Assembly (NCBI GenBank): GCA_051294375.1
Contig: CM119267.1
Span: 3,336,192 to 3,400,191, forward strand
DNA length: 64,000 nt
DNA from: Paraspadella gotoi
Lineage: Eukaryota > Chaetognatha
Direction: 5' to 3'
Below the pieces are notes generated by a model, which was not told the origin of the DNA, searched no databases, and was given only the letters and a program-made list of their open reading frames with translations. Shown here in pieces: positions 27,736 to 38,374 of this stretch; within the stretch, counting starts at the first letter, position 1, and each line of letters opens with the position of its first letter. A program made the position numbers and the translations under genes.

Positions 27736-28902
27736 TCAGCGCGGGCTGCGGTTGCGGCTGCTGCTCCGTCGGCTACGCCGTTTCGGGCTGGGACTTCTAT
27801 GCCGAGGGTTCGGGCTGCGACGATACGGACTAGGGCTGCGCCGACGCGCCGTAGAGCTAAGACGCCGAGGGCTGGGGCTGCGCCGCTTCGGGCTGGAATC
27901 GCGTCGTTTGAGGGAAGGACTTCGGCGATCGGAATCCGAATACTTGCGCCGCTTCGGGCTCGGGCTGTGACGCTTCGGGCTCGGGCAACGCCGCCTCGGG
28001 CTCGGGCTGCGCCGCCTCGGGCTCGGGCTGCGCCGCTTCGGGCTCGGGCTGCGCCGCTTCGGGCTCGGGCTGCGCCGCTTCGGGCTCGGGCTGCGCCGCT
28101 TCGGGCTCGAGATGCGCCGCTTTGGGCTCGGGCTGCGCCGCTTTGGGCTCGGGCTGCGGCGCTTTGGGCTCGGGCTGCGGCGCTTCGTGCTCGAGATGCG
28201 CCGCTTCGGGCTCGGGCTGCGCCGCTTCGGGCGTTTCGGGCTCGGACTGAGACTTTTTGGGCTCGGGCTGCGCCTCATCGGGCTCCGCCTCATCGGGCTC
28301 GGGCTGCGCCGCTTCGGGCGTTTCGGGCTCGGGCTGCGGCGCTTCGGGCTCGGGCTGCGGCGCTTCGGGCTCGAGCGATCGGAACCGCGCGTTTTGGAGA
28401 CAACGGAGCGACGAGCTGGGCTTGCGCTAATCCTTTTCGGGCTGCGATGGCGACGTTGCGGACTGGGACTAAGCCTCTTCGGGCTTTTCCCCTTGGCCGG
28501 GCTGGGGCTTTGCCTCGTCGTCGGACTTTCCTTGCGTCGTTTAGGACTCGGGCTGCGTCGCTCCGCGCGAATTCTAGGACTCGGACCCCGGCGTCTCGGG
28601 CTGTCGTTGCGGCGCCTTGCGCTCCTCTCGCGATGTTTGGGACTCGAGCTGCGGCGATCATTATTACTCGGGCTGCGACGCCGAATTTCTGGCCGAGGAC
28701 TCTGACTCCCGCGTCTCTCCGCCTCGGACCTTCTGGGACTCTTCCTCCGCCCGGGGCTTCGCGTCTCTGGCTGACGACGTCCACCCCCGGACCTGTCGTC
28801 GTCGTCGCGCCCGGCTTCCTTGGCCCGCCTCTCAAGCTCCCTCTTTCGACGGTTTTCGGCCTCACGCTTGACGTCTTCCTCGTTCCACTTCTTCCTCCCC
28901 AT
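27736..28902 (-). CDS. Arg/Ser-repeat protein (KRRSPSP heptads)
   Basis: A single open frame of ~388 codons from ATG 28902 ([20 protein letters not shown]) to 27736. After a charged N-terminal ~60 residues, the rest is RS-rich with more than 20 KRRSPSP-type heptads and endings [14 protein letters not shown] domains drive assembly and phosphorylation-controlled exchange of splicing factors in nuclear speckles. The frame stays open upstream to 28980 without an ATG, so a spliced 5' exon is possible. It lies 212 bp downstream of CWC22, whose vertebrate homologue has a similar RS tail. No RRM or PWI domain is seen. The repeats also create long meaningless frames on the other strand. Confidence 0.7.
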   Translation of the reverse strand: MGRKKWNEEDVKREAENRRKRELERRAKEAGRDDDDRSGGGRRQPETRSPGRRKSPRRSEAERRGSQSPRPEIRRRSPSNNDRRSSSPKHRERSARRRNDSPRRRGPSPRIRAERRSPSPKRRKESPTTRQSPSPAKGKSPKRLSPSPQRRHRSPKRISASPARRSVVSKTRGSDRSSPKRRSPSPKRRSPSPKRPKRRSPSPMRRSPMRRSPSPKSLSPSPKRPKRRSPSPKRRISSTKRRSPSPKRRSPSPKRRSPSPKRRISSPKRRSPSPKRRSPSPKRRSPSPKRRSPSPRRRSPSPRRRCPSPKRHSPSPKRRKYSDSDRRSPSLKRRDSSPKRRSPSPRRLSSTARRRSPSPYRRSPNPRHRSPSPKRRSRRSSSRNRSPR

Positions 28903-29114
28903 GTCGAGATCGTCGTCGCGTTCGAAGTTCGTTCGCGAATCCGTTAGTTTTCGCGCGACGCGAGACGGACGAATCGCCACCGAGGATGAGAGACGGCTCG
29001 CTGATTTTGAAAAAAGAGGGGGGAGGGGAGGGAGTAAGAGAGAGTTGAAAGAGACTTTATTTGGTAATCCTTTAGTATCCTTTCATTGTTCCATAATACT
29101 CGAAAAATCCCTAA

Positions 29115-32100
29115 TCACAAAGACTCAAAGAACTTACGCATTTCATCCTCGTCGTCGGATTTCTGTTTGTCGTCGTCCTTCTGCTTCTCATTCTCTTTTC
29201 CCTTCGACTTTTTCGTCTTCGATTTTTTCTTTTTCTTCTTTTTCTTTTTCTCTTCCTCGCTTTCGCTCGAAGATTCGTCGCTGGACGACGAAGAGGAGGA
29301 GGAAGAGGAGGAGGAAGAATCCACTTCTTGCTTTTGAGCCATGATGAGTTTGGGCGCGTTCTTCAAATGCTCGCGGAGTTCGTCGGTGAGGCCACCCAAA
29401 CCGATGGAGGTGAAGAAATTGATTGCGAATCTGGGAGGGACAACAAAAAAAAAAGAGGATGAGGAGGAGCGAATGTTGGACTCTCGTTGTAATCCGTCGA
29501 TCTTATTTGCCTTTTGTAAAAGTGTTTGAAAATATAAACAATCGATATTTGTTTACAAACAAATTGCTTTGTTTAATCACGATTTCATTTTGATACAGAT
29601 TGCATTAATGTTAATTAGCCATCGTCGGGGTTTATATGGTTTAGTATTTATCTCAGCTCATAACGAACAGCTACTAGGATTAATAACATTAATATCATTA
29701 ACATGACATTATCATAACAACGAACACTATCTTACCTCGTGTGCCTCGGATTGTCTCGTGGAAATATGCCCTCGAAATACATGGCGAGAGTTTTGTCTTG
29801 AAGCCTGTCGCTTAATCGCGGCAGCCCCATGAATTCGGCGAGTTCTTGAAACAAAATTTTAACGAAAATCCTGGAGGAAGAGGTCGTATCCTCTTCGGTC
29901 AACCTGAGGACGAAAAAGAAAAAAAAACCGAAGAGTCGTTAATTCACATCTTTATTTAGATATTGATCGAGCGGGGATTCCCCCCGACTCACCTAATTCC
30001 TGAAATCACCCCCCACGAAATGGCGTCAGTAATAAGCAAGTGGGCGAACATCTTGGAGACGTTCCTAAGCTTGTTCGTCTCCAGCCGGTGACACGTTTCG
30101 TATTGTTCCTTGAAGATCTCCTCGAAAGGCTCCACGTATTCGGACTTTAACTGGCAGAATCGCTGCGCGAGTTGACCGAAAAACTTTTCGTAGCTGCGCT
30201 GCTGAGCGCAACAGTCGAGGATCATATTGCAAAGCTCCTTCTCTTGTCCGGGCTTGATCTGCATCTTGAGCAGCTTGTGGGTGCACTCTTCGAAGTCGAG
30301 GGAAGATTGGATCGTCAAATAGACGGTGCGACGGAACGCCACAATGTTCGTTTCAGTAGAATCGATGATGGTCGTCGTCTTGGCCTCGGCTAAGTTTAAT
30401 AAATAAATGAATCAATGAGTTAATTCCAAACTGAACGAAAAAAATATATACAAACAGTATAGATGAACCGTTGCTCACCGTCCTGCTCGTCGTCTTCTTC
30501 GGAGCCGCTTTCACCGTCGTCGCTGCTTTCGCCGCTGGAGCTTTCGTCCAAAATTTCTTTCTTCAGCGATTTGTATTTTTCCTCGTTGGCCAAATATTCT
30601 GGGTCTGAAAGAGAATGTCGAATGTTTATTGTTTAGTCACATATTATCGATTACCCACAACCCGTTAGTAAGATAATGACCATGCTTAAAGACGTTGAGC
30701 GACTCCTCTCCCAGTAGTTCGTCGTCGAGCTGCAGAGCGTGCGTAAACTGGTCCTCCTCCTCGCACTTGTCCAGTTCTTCGAGAACGGACGGATGGGCTT
30801 TGAAGCCGTCCTTGCGCACTGCGAACATGACCTCGACCATGTACTGAACGCGCTTGTCGATGTCCGCCTCGTGCAGCACTCCTCGAAGGGTCTCGAAGAC
30901 GGACTGCATGCCGCGTGGCGATAACTCGGAGAGTTTTTGACCGACCTCCTTCAGAAAGGCGACGGCTACTTCGACAGAGTCGTCAGTTGGGTTGGCCAGC
31001 AACAGGGTGAGAATCTCCAGAGCCAAGAGCTCGTGGGCGACTTGCTGATTGACGAGGTGGGCGATGAAGCGAGACGAGCTCATGCAGACCTTTTTATCGT
31101 TTCTGACGAAAAAGATCACTTGGGGTCAGCAATATGAAAATTAACCAACCTCTCCGTCCCCTTCCTCAACGACAGGAGGTTAAAAAATTAGAGAAAAGAA
31201 TAATCCACGATGGAACTTTACCTTTTGAACCCTTTACGAAAACCGATAATGAGCCTCTTAAGAATGAGTTCGCCGTTTTGCGGGAACTTCGTATTGATAA
31301 TGGCCACCAGGGCGGCGTAGACGTGGGAGAAGGTCGGAGACGCTCCCTGTGCCGTGATGACGGCGCGGGCGAGAAGGCCGCGACCCCGGACGATGTTTTC
31401 CCCGAAGAGTTCCGTCACGATGAGGACGAGATTGCTGACGTTGACCTTGTTGACGAGGCCGTTGATGGACTTTTTCAGGGCTTCCCAGGCCAGACGTTGA
31501 TAAGCGATGGAGGACTTGTCGGTAATGTCCTGTTGCATCATGCGGAGTCGTGCGGGAGGGATGTAGGCGCCGCCCGTGCGGGTGCCAAGTAGCGTGTCGG
31601 TGTTCGGCGCCTTTTCTATCGGCTTAACGGCGGCGTTTACCGACTCGATGGGTTCCGTCGGTTCCGACCTTGACTTTTCGGTCGGCGCTTGGCCGGCGTT
31701 GGGCGGCCGCTTTGACGTCTCCTTCCGGGGAGGAGATGAGTCATCTTCGCTCTCGGAACCGGAACTGTCCCTCCGTCGAGATTCCCTTTTTTCCTTCTCG
31801 CGCTTCTTTTCCTTCTCCCCTTTTTTCTCTTCTTTTCTCGAACGCCCTTTTCGCCCGTCGACGTCGGATCCCCGATCGACGACCCCATCTTCCGCCGTCG
31901 ATCTCTCATCTCCGCTTTTCGATCTTCGCTCCTCTCTTCTCCTCTCCATCGCCGCCTTCTCCGCCCGCTCCTTCTCTTCCCTCTCTCTCGCCTCTTTAGC
32001 TTCTCTCTCCCTCCTCTTTCTCTCCAACTCTTTCTCTATCACCTCCAACTCCCTCCTTTTCTTCGCCTTCTCTTCCTCCTTCTGTTGCTTCCTCCGTTTC

Positions 32101-32219
32101 CTCTTCGCCTCCTCGTCCTCTTCCTCCCTCTGTTCCTCCTCCATCTTGCGCTTCTTCTCGTCGGGGATCGATGACGACGACGACGAGGACGACGAGGAAG
32201 GTTCTCTCTTTTTCGACAT
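29115..32219 (-). CDS. CWC22: Pre-mRNA-splicing factor CWC22
   Basis: Six exons (32219-31222, 31102-30681, 30604-30479, 30389-29993, 29903-29736, 29430-29115) encode 808 residues. The N-terminal ~240 are highly charged (Glu/Lys/Arg runs). A MIF4G domain follows (~245-470: [40 protein letters not shown]), then an acidic linker and the MA3 domain (~525-650: [20 protein letters not shown]). The tail is poly-Ser, then Lys-rich, ending [11 protein letters not shown]22 binds eIF4A3 and brings it to the spliceosome, which is required for exon-junction-complex deposition. Phases agree throughout. The 305-bp intron 5 carries a dispersed repeat (29473-29561). Confidence 0.96.
29473..29561 (+). repeat. 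Dispersed repeat, copy 2 (in CWC22 intron 5)
   Basis: Inverted copy of the segment at 14955-15050, differing at a few bases. It lies wholly within the intron 29735-29431. Confidence 0.8.
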
Positions 32220-32476
32220 CGTTTTTTTTTCCCGTAAGTTCAATTTGGCCTCGAGTTCCTTATTTTTTTATTTTTCGTGAATTCTAAGAAAAAAATTTAG
32301 AATGTAAGCGAATAAATAATGAGAAAATGACTGAAATTGCGCGACGCGATGATAATAATTGCAATAGATTTATCCCCATTGCCATTTACAAAACAAGATA
32401 ACCGACAATGATTATTTCTAAAATTTTGTCAATTCAGTTTGAAGACGTTGGCACCCGATTTTTTGTTTAAATAGAT

Positions 32477-34258
32477 TTAAAGGTTTTCTCGATTCCTGTA
32501 TCGCTGTACTTTCTCCATTTGAATTTCCCTTTCCATCATCCTCAAATCGACGTATTTCTGAGGTAATCCAGGATGTTTGTTTCGACAGTGTTTCAAGAGA
32601 TTTCCAGAAAAGCCGGTCGTGTGAGGGCAGTGAATGCATTTGTAAGGTCGATCGAACCGAAAATCGTCGTCCTTGACGCCCCATCTGCCAACTCGATGAG
32701 TTTTCCAAAGGTGATACCGCAATCCCCCCTTCGTCCGAAAAGTTACGTGACATTTAGGGCAAGGCGTCGTCTGCGCGTTCAAGTGAACCCGAGCGTGGTG
32801 ATCTTTCATTCGGACTTCGCCAAAAAAGACCTTGTCGCATTCCGGACATTTCGCTTTGTCCAACGGGTGACTCCTCTTCTTATGCCGCTGAACTAAAAAC
32901 AAAACTGGGCTCTTGTAGTCGCAGGTGGGGCACTTGTGCAAATTGGCTCCGTCGTGCAAAATCTGGTGTTTCCGATAGCAGTGGTTGAGAAAAGTTTCGC
33001 GGCTGAATGTGCTAAATCCCCGGCAGTTGGTGCATTTATATTCGAAACAAGAACCGTTGGGGTGGGCCTTTTTTTCATGAATCTTAAAATATAATTCGTT
33101 GGAAAATATCTTGTCGCATTTATTGCAAGAGATTTCTTTTGCGGGGGAGTGCTTTACGCTCATGTGTTGTTTCAAGCTAGCGAGCCAGAGACTGGCGCCG
33201 CAAATATTGCAAGTGGTTCGTGGTTTAACCTTTGGATCCCTTTCGTGTTTCTTCGCAATATGCAATTCTATTCCTCTTTGACTCCAGAGCGCCGTTTTAC
33301 AATCTTCCCTCGGACAAGGGAAGCAGATGTTCGGACAAATGACTTTGTGAACCTTGTACATGTGCTGGGCGCACTTCTGGTAAAAAAGACTCGATCGCAC
33401 TTCGTCTCTGACAAGAACGAACTGACAGGAAGGACACGTGAAACGATGGCCGACCAAGTAATCCTTGAGAATTGGATCGTTGACCGGACGTTTGGCTTGT
33501 TTCTCCTCTTCTTCCTTCGAAAGTTTGGAATGACAAAACTTGGAATGAGACGTCCACTGAGTCCTCGCAATTTGAGACCCACATTTGTCGCAAGGGATCG
33601 TGGAGCAGCTCAACTTTGGCGAAAGTTTGGTCGACCTCTTCCGAGAATTTTTTTTTCTGGATTTTCGAGTAAAACATTGCCTGGATTTCTTTTTTCTTTC
33701 TACGGAGCGATTTTTGGCTTGGTCAACGAGATTTGGCTCAACTTTGACACGAGTTTCCTCCGTATCATCGAGGGAGTCTCCAGCGTAATTGTCATCGTCG
33801 CCAATATTTGGTTCCGTTTTAGCATCAAGTTTAACGCGGTCAAAGTCATCCGAGCCAATCTCCGCTTTAATGTTTTTCGTCGGAAATCGATCTCGTATCT
33901 CGGCCAAATACTCATTCAATTCGTTCAAACCCAAAAGCTCGACACCGCGATGAAGAGCCTCGAGAAAATCGACGTTTTCCGGCCCGCCTTCGATCTTCGA
34001 AGGTTCGTTGTACATCCAAGAGAGAAGTAAAGTCATTACATCCGGGCGCAATTCTGGGGGCAAAAACATATCCTGAACGTCATCTTTCTTTTCGAGATGA
34101 GCGGAAAAGAAGGGAGAAGAGGCGGCGAGGACGACGCGGTGCGCGGATACGTTGAAGGAAGACTCCGATGAGAGGCGAAGGCGGACGTCGCAATACAAAC
34201 CCTCGCGGCGAAAGAAACGCAAGGAATTAGAAATGTCTGGCGGCGGAGGAAGATCCAT
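32477..34258 (-). CDS. Intronless BTB-C2H2 zinc-finger protein, GC-rich paralogue
   Basis: A single 593-codon frame. The N-terminal BTB domain (~1-130) includes REGLYCDVRLRLSSE and AHRVVLAASSPFFSAHL. An acidic and basic linker follows, then ~10 C2H2-like fingers (e.g. CNICGASLWLASLKQH, CPECDKVFFGEVRMKDH, CIHCPHTTGFSGNLLKH) to the C-terminus. It is most similar to the next gene upstream (34556-36472) in both domain order and sequence, so the pair is a tandem duplication. BTB-ZF proteins are usually DNA-binding transcription regulators that dimerise through the BTB. The start MDLPPPPDISNS lies just after a homopolymer A/T run. Confidence 0.88.
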   Translation of the reverse strand: MDLPPPPDISNSLRFFRREGLYCDVRLRLSSESSFNVSAHRVVLAASSPFFSAHLEKKDDVQDMFLPPELRPDVMTLLLSWMYNEPSKIEGGPENVDFLEALHRGVELLGLNELNEYLAEIRDRFPTKNIKAEIGSDDFDRVKLDAKTEPNIGDDDNYAGDSLDDTEETRVKVEPNLVDQAKNRSVERKKKSRQCFTRKSRKKNSRKRSTKLSPKLSCSTIPCDKCGSQIARTQWTSHSKFCHSKLSKEEEEKQAKRPVNDPILKDYLVGHRFTCPSCQFVLVRDEVRSSLFYQKCAQHMYKVHKVICPNICFPCPREDCKTALWSQRGIELHIAKKHERDPKVKPRTTCNICGASLWLASLKQHMSVKHSPAKEISCNKCDKIFSNELYFKIHEKKAHPNGSCFEYKCTNCRGFSTFSRETFLNHCYRKHQILHDGANLHKCPTCDYKSPVLFLVQRHKKRSHPLDKAKCPECDKVFFGEVRMKDHHARVHLNAQTTPCPKCHVTFRTKGGLRYHLWKTHRVGRWGVKDDDFRFDRPYKCIHCPHTTGFSGNLLKHCRNKHPGLPQKYVDLRMMEREIQMEKVQRYRNRENL

Positions 34259-34555
34259 CGATTTTTTTTTTTTTTTTTTTTTTTTGAGCGTGGAGGGGGA
34301 AGCTTAAAACGTTGATTTTAACCTTGTTAACGCAATTATCACGTCGAATAAATTATACGAGCGGGACACAAACATAAATATTAAAGTACAAAAATAAGAT
34401 TTGGTCATATTTGAGGTTAAAACAAAGATTTAAAAACAGAGACAAAACTGTATAACATAAGATATTGAGATGGCCAAATAGAGAAGAAATACACCAACGC
34501 AAAACCATTTACGCCTAATGTACTGGTAATATAGGGAGTTATCCGTTTTAGATAA

Positions 34556-36472
34556 TTAGATCGTTAGATTGAGATCATCACACAACGAAGGCTCTTTTTC
34601 TTTGCGAAGATCAACCCATTTCTTCGGCATTTCAGCATGTTTATCTTTCAAATGTTTTCCAATATGGGCAGGATGAGTGGTAGTGTGATCACAATGTCCA
34701 CATTTATACGGTTTTAAGATTGTAAAATCTTCGTCTTTAACTCCAAATCGTCCTGTACGATGGATTTTCCACAAGTGATATCGCAATCCATTTGGAGTTC
34801 GAAATACTTTGTGACACGTCGAACACTTATTGACGACATTGATATGAAATCGAAGGCGATGCGATTTCATTCTCGCGGAGCCAAGAAATGTTTTGTCACA
34901 TTCGGTGCACTTCACTTCGGTCGACGAATGACAGCTTTTTATATGTTTTGAGACATGCTGTAAGAGGGGACTTTTAAAGTCACAATCAGGACACCGATGC
35001 AATCTTGCCCCATCCACCAAAATACCATGTAAACGATAGCAGTGACCGATGTAAGTATCCTTTAAACGTGTGGTAAAGTCTTTGCATTGAGAACAGCTAA
35101 ATTTTTCACACGAGCCTTTGTGATCCTGGTCACATTTTTTACATGACTGATGATCAGTGTGCATTAGCTTAATGTGCGCTTTCAGACTTTCTTTTTTTAA
35201 CTTTGAACCACAGATGTAGCATAAAGTCCAATAAGATGGATTGTTTTCATGTACACTTTTTATGTGATTCTCTAGGTCTTGTTTAGTCGTTCTTATTTTA
35301 TTACAAGATTCTATTGTACAAACAAATAATGTATTAGGGCATAGAACCCTATGTAAATGGTACAGGTGACGTGCGCACTTAATATTAAAAGTTCTCGTCT
35401 TTTCGATTGGTTTTTTAATAAATACTTCTTGACATGAAGGACATTTGAAACAATTTCCAACAATGGCCGTGCCTAACACAGGATCCTTACAAGGCCTCTT
35501 TCTGTTATTTTTAACATTATTTTTAACATTACAAAACTTTAAATGATTTTCCCACAATCGTCGTGCAATTTGAAAGCCACACTTTTCACAAGGTATCATG
35601 GAATGTTTCACGGGATCTTTAAATTTTTTTTTTGTTAAATCTTTATGGCTAATTTCTCCACTCGATATCTGGTTAGATGAATCATCCTTGGGATTGTTCC
35701 TAAGCTTTCTAGGTGTAGCGATATTTTTAACACATTTTTCTTTTACATTTGAATTGAAAGTTACCGTTTCTGTATTAAGATTGTTGTCTTCATACCCAGC
35801 CTTACTTAAACTTCCACTGACGACGTAATTATCTTTCTTAACATCGTTTTTATTTGTTTGTCCGACAATGCTGTCATCAATTAAACTGTCAGATTCAACA
35901 TTGTCCAAATTATCTGATTCATCATCGTCACAATTAATTAAATCAAAATTCTCACTTTCATTCGATTCTATATTTTTGCAACCATTATAATCGAGTCTTT
36001 CTTTGTTTGGTTCAGGATTGGAATATATTTGTAGCTTATTATTGTCACTTTCTTGACAAAATTTTTTACGAGAATGTCTTATTGACAATGCTTTCTCTTC
36101 CAAATAGTCTATCAAACTGTGAATTCCGAACGCTTCAGCTCCACACCGTAATGCATCTAAATTATCAGGCCACTTCTCGACCTGACCAATTTCATCGTAC
36201 ATCCATGAGACAAGAAATGTGACAACATCTGGCTTAAGATCAACAGGAAGATATATATCTTGTATGCCTTCCGATAAGTTATTAAGATTAGCGCAGAAAA
36301 AAGGCGAAGACGCCGCGAGAACGACTCGATGGGCAAATAAGCAACGTGGAGTTTCGGTTGATACCCAAAGTCGTACATCACAATAAAGTCTTTGGGATCG
36401 AAAAGTACGGAGAGAGCTCAAAAAATCGGGGGGTTGAGGAAGATCAAGAAAATTTTTTTTATCAATTTCCAT
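34556..36472 (-). CDS. Intronless BTB-C2H2 zinc-finger protein, AT-rich paralogue
   Basis: A single 638-codon frame with the same architecture as its neighbour. The BTB domain contains SQRLYCDVRLWVSTE and AHRVVLAASSPFFCANL. An Asn/Asp/Ser-rich linker follows, then C2H2 fingers such as CPDCDFKSPLLQHVSKH and CGHCDHTTTHPAHIGKH. The C-terminal block KPYKCGHCDHTT...KKWVDLRKEKE aligns with KYVDLRMME of the other copy. Synonymous sites are strongly AT-rich, unlike the GC-rich neighbour. It lies only 87 bp upstream of the FANCF-like stop. A DNA-binding regulatory role is inferred from the family. Confidence 0.88.
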   Translation of the reverse strand: MEIDKKNFLDLPQPPDFLSSLRTFRSQRLYCDVRLWVSTETPRCLFAHRVVLAASSPFFCANLNNLSEGIQDIYLPVDLKPDVVTFLVSWMYDEIGQVEKWPDNLDALRCGAEAFGIHSLIDYLEEKALSIRHSRKKFCQESDNNKLQIYSNPEPNKERLDYNGCKNIESNESENFDLINCDDDESDNLDNVESDSLIDDSIVGQTNKNDVKKDNYVVSGSLSKAGYEDNNLNTETVTFNSNVKEKCVKNIATPRKLRNNPKDDSSNQISSGEISHKDLTKKKFKDPVKHSMIPCEKCGFQIARRLWENHLKFCNVKNNVKNNRKRPCKDPVLGTAIVGNCFKCPSCQEVFIKKPIEKTRTFNIKCARHLYHLHRVLCPNTLFVCTIESCNKIRTTKQDLENHIKSVHENNPSYWTLCYICGSKLKKESLKAHIKLMHTDHQSCKKCDQDHKGSCEKFSCSQCKDFTTRLKDTYIGHCYRLHGILVDGARLHRCPDCDFKSPLLQHVSKHIKSCHSSTEVKCTECDKTFLGSARMKSHRLRFHINVVNKCSTCHKVFRTPNGLRYHLWKIHRTGRFGVKDEDFTILKPYKCGHCDHTTTHPAHIGKHLKDKHAEMPKKWVDLRKEKEPSLCDDLNLTI

Positions 36473-36559
36473 TGCCTAAAAGAAAAGAGAAAATAAATAG
36501 AATTCCAGCTCATTAAAAGACCATAACAATTTAATATTCGTAATACCTAAAGAAAATTT

Positions 36560-37483
36560 TCAATGAGGCAACCAAAATAGAGCCGATTCTAATTTAGCAC
36601 AAGCGACTTTATCATGAAGAAATGCTATTTTAAATAATTCAATCCTCTGTTTAGTATCCGTCTTGTCTCCATATTGTTGCAGCGTCCTCAGCAACGCTAA
36701 AAAGCAATTGAAAATTCGAGTGTCCTTGGCGCACAGCTCATACAGATGTTCAGGTTTTATGGTAAAAAAAATATGACGTTGCACAACTGAGAATGATTTT
36801 TCACTAAATAGGGTAATTAACCAGTCAGTTATCAATTTATTTAGAAGATCCAAAGCTTCTTTCTTTCTCTTTTGCGGCACGCAATGATTAAAATCGCTAG
36901 AGTTTACAGCAAATAATATTTGTAAAATGAACTCAAATCCCTTCTTTTCTGCCATAACTTCCTCGAGCTTCGAAACGACGAATAAGCGCGCGTTTTGCTC
37001 GTTTTTGTGAACGAAGTCGACCAATGACTCTGCGGTCATTCTAACTTCCAACGACTCGGTGTCGAGACCTCGTAGACGTTCAACGTCCAAGGCCGCGCAG
37101 GCAACGACTGTTTCCGCCAGCCGATCGGCCAGATCAATAGACGAGTCTGGCGGAACTCGCGAAAGAACGTAGGCAAACAAATTTTTGGACAAGAAGGGAT
37201 TTTTGAGCAAAGTCGTCGCGACCAAAATAGAAGCTTCTTCGAATGAGTCCAAACTGGGTCCATTTACGAGGCCGTGGCAAAAATCGGCCGCCTTCAATTT
37301 ATCCTCGATGGCGGATCGCAGGTGATGAAAATAAACTTTGGATTTGCACGCCGCGTAAAATCGTTCGCAATAAAGACCCCAACGGAAGGCGTCGTCCACT
37401 GATTCTCTGGTCAAGCATTTGTGAAGACGAACAGTCTCGAGCACCTTGTAGAAAGTCAGAACTTTTCGAATGGTCGATTCCAT
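36560..37483 (-). CDS. FANCF: Fanconi anaemia group F protein-like
   Basis: One exon of 307 residues; human FANCF is 374 residues, also in a single exon. The N-terminus MESTIRKVLTFYKVLETVR and the segment DDAFRWGLYCERFYAACKSK resemble the human start and its RRALQWARYLRHIHRRF stretch. A hydrophobic helical pattern in the C-terminal half (LLNKLITDWLITLF, FNCFLALLRTLQQYG) matches the region shaped like TPR/HEAT helices. FANCF is an adaptor in the FA core ubiquitin ligase for FANCD2/FANCI in interstrand crosslink repair. Identity is low and was judged by eye. The ATG at 37483 is preferred to an upstream in-frame ATG at 37600 that would overlap the mL40 stop. Confidence 0.7.
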   Translation of the reverse strand: MESTIRKVLTFYKVLETVRLHKCLTRESVDDAFRWGLYCERFYAACKSKVYFHHLRSAIEDKLKAADFCHGLVNGPSLDSFEEASILVATTLLKNPFLSKNLFAYVLSRVPPDSSIDLADRLAETVVACAALDVERLRGLDTESLEVRMTAESLVDFVHKNEQNARLFVVSKLEEVMAEKKGFEFILQILFAVNSSDFNHCVPQKRKKEALDLLNKLITDWLITLFSEKSFSVVQRHIFFTIKPEHLYELCAKDTRIFNCFLALLRTLQQYGDKTDTKQRIELFKIAFLHDKVACAKLESALFWLPH

Positions 37484-37600
37484 TAAGTTCAAATATGAAC
37501 AAAAAAATCCCTTTTCGCGGAACAAAAACAAATGTGGAAAAAAAAACGGATAAATATTACTAATAAAAATGTCTTCCGATCGGAAAAAAAAAGAAAACAT

Positions 37601-38374
37601 TCACTTTTTCTTCTTCTTTTTCTTTTTGTCTTTTTCGTCGTCGGAATCGTCTTCCTCTTCTTTCTCCTGTCGCCTCCTCAACCACCGAGGAGTAGAGAGA
37701 TAGGCGTTGGCTCCGAGCACCCTCGACACTTCCACCTCGTACTCGAAAGTTTTGGTGACGTCTTCGTGGGCGCCGTCGGGAGCCTCGTATCCGATGATGG
37801 GCGGGGTCGAGGTTAGAATCGGCGTCGTCAAACTAAGCATGGAATCGTCCGTCTCCAACGCCTTTCGGTACAGTTCTTCATTCTCGACCCTCAACTCGTT
37901 CAAGGCCCGTTTTTGCGAGGCCCGCACTCGAGAGATTTCCTTCATGTCCGACCAGTGCAGGTCGAGCCGCGAACGATTCCACTCTCGCTTCAGTCGGGCG
38001 CGATTCTCGCTCTCCTCGAAGGTGAGCGGCTCGGCAACGCGGGTGCGAGCCTCTCGCTCGCGGATCAAGCGACGCGGGACTTCGAATTCGTCGACGGGCT
38101 TCAACTTATCGGCGAAGCGGCTGAGGCGGAGCATCACGCGTTGTACCTTGCCCCGGGCGCGATCTTCGCGGGCTTTGATCACCATCGGGTCCACTTTGAT
38201 CTTCTTTTTCAACGGCTCCCCGGAGAGCGGCACGGACAAGCCAAAGCATCGGACTGGCGGACTTTGGATAGAAAAGGACTGACGGTGAAAAGTCGAAGAC
38301 CATAATTGAGTGATGAGCGTTTCGCGGGTCGAAAAAAGTCCGAATTTTGAAAATTTGGCGAGTCTAGACGTCAT
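37601..38374 (-). CDS. MRPL40: Mitochondrial large ribosomal subunit protein mL40
   Basis: A single exon of 257 residues. Conserved features are EPLKKKIKVDPMVIKAREDR, the LTFEESENRARLKREWNRSR block and PPIIGYEAPDGAHEDVTKTFEYEVE near the end, all matching the MRPL40 family. The first ~35 residues are basic and hydroxylated, as expected for a mitochondrial targeting sequence. The C-terminus is extended by ~40 residues ending in acidic and then poly-Lys sequence, which is not usual in vertebrates. It starts 117 bp upstream of the FANCF-like ATG and in the same direction. Confidence 0.92.
   Translation of the reverse strand: MTSRLAKFSKFGLFSTRETLITQLWSSTFHRQSFSIQSPPVRCFGLSVPLSGEPLKKKIKVDPMVIKAREDRARGKVQRVMLRLSRFADKLKPVDEFEVPRRLIREREARTRVAEPLTFEESENRARLKREWNRSRLDLHWSDMKEISRVRASQKRALNELRVENEELYRKALETDDSMLSLTTPILTSTPPIIGYEAPDGAHEDVTKTFEYEVEVSRVLGANAYLSTPRWLRRRQEKEEEDDSDDEKDKKKKKKKK

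Noticed and set aside
27799-28947. 382-codon plus-strand frame rich in Arg/Ala
   Set aside because: It is the complement of the RS-heptad repeats of the minus-strand gene; its Ala-Arg periodicity simply mirrors KRRSPSP codons.
31576-32280. 234-codon plus-strand Ser/Phe-rich frame
   Set aside because: Antisense of the Glu/Lys/Arg-rich CWC22 N-terminus; no independent protein features.
36560-37600. Longer FANCF-like start at 37600
   Set aside because: The added N-terminus is Phe/Leu-rich, unlike the family, and would overlap the mL40 stop region; ATG 37483 aligns with the family start.
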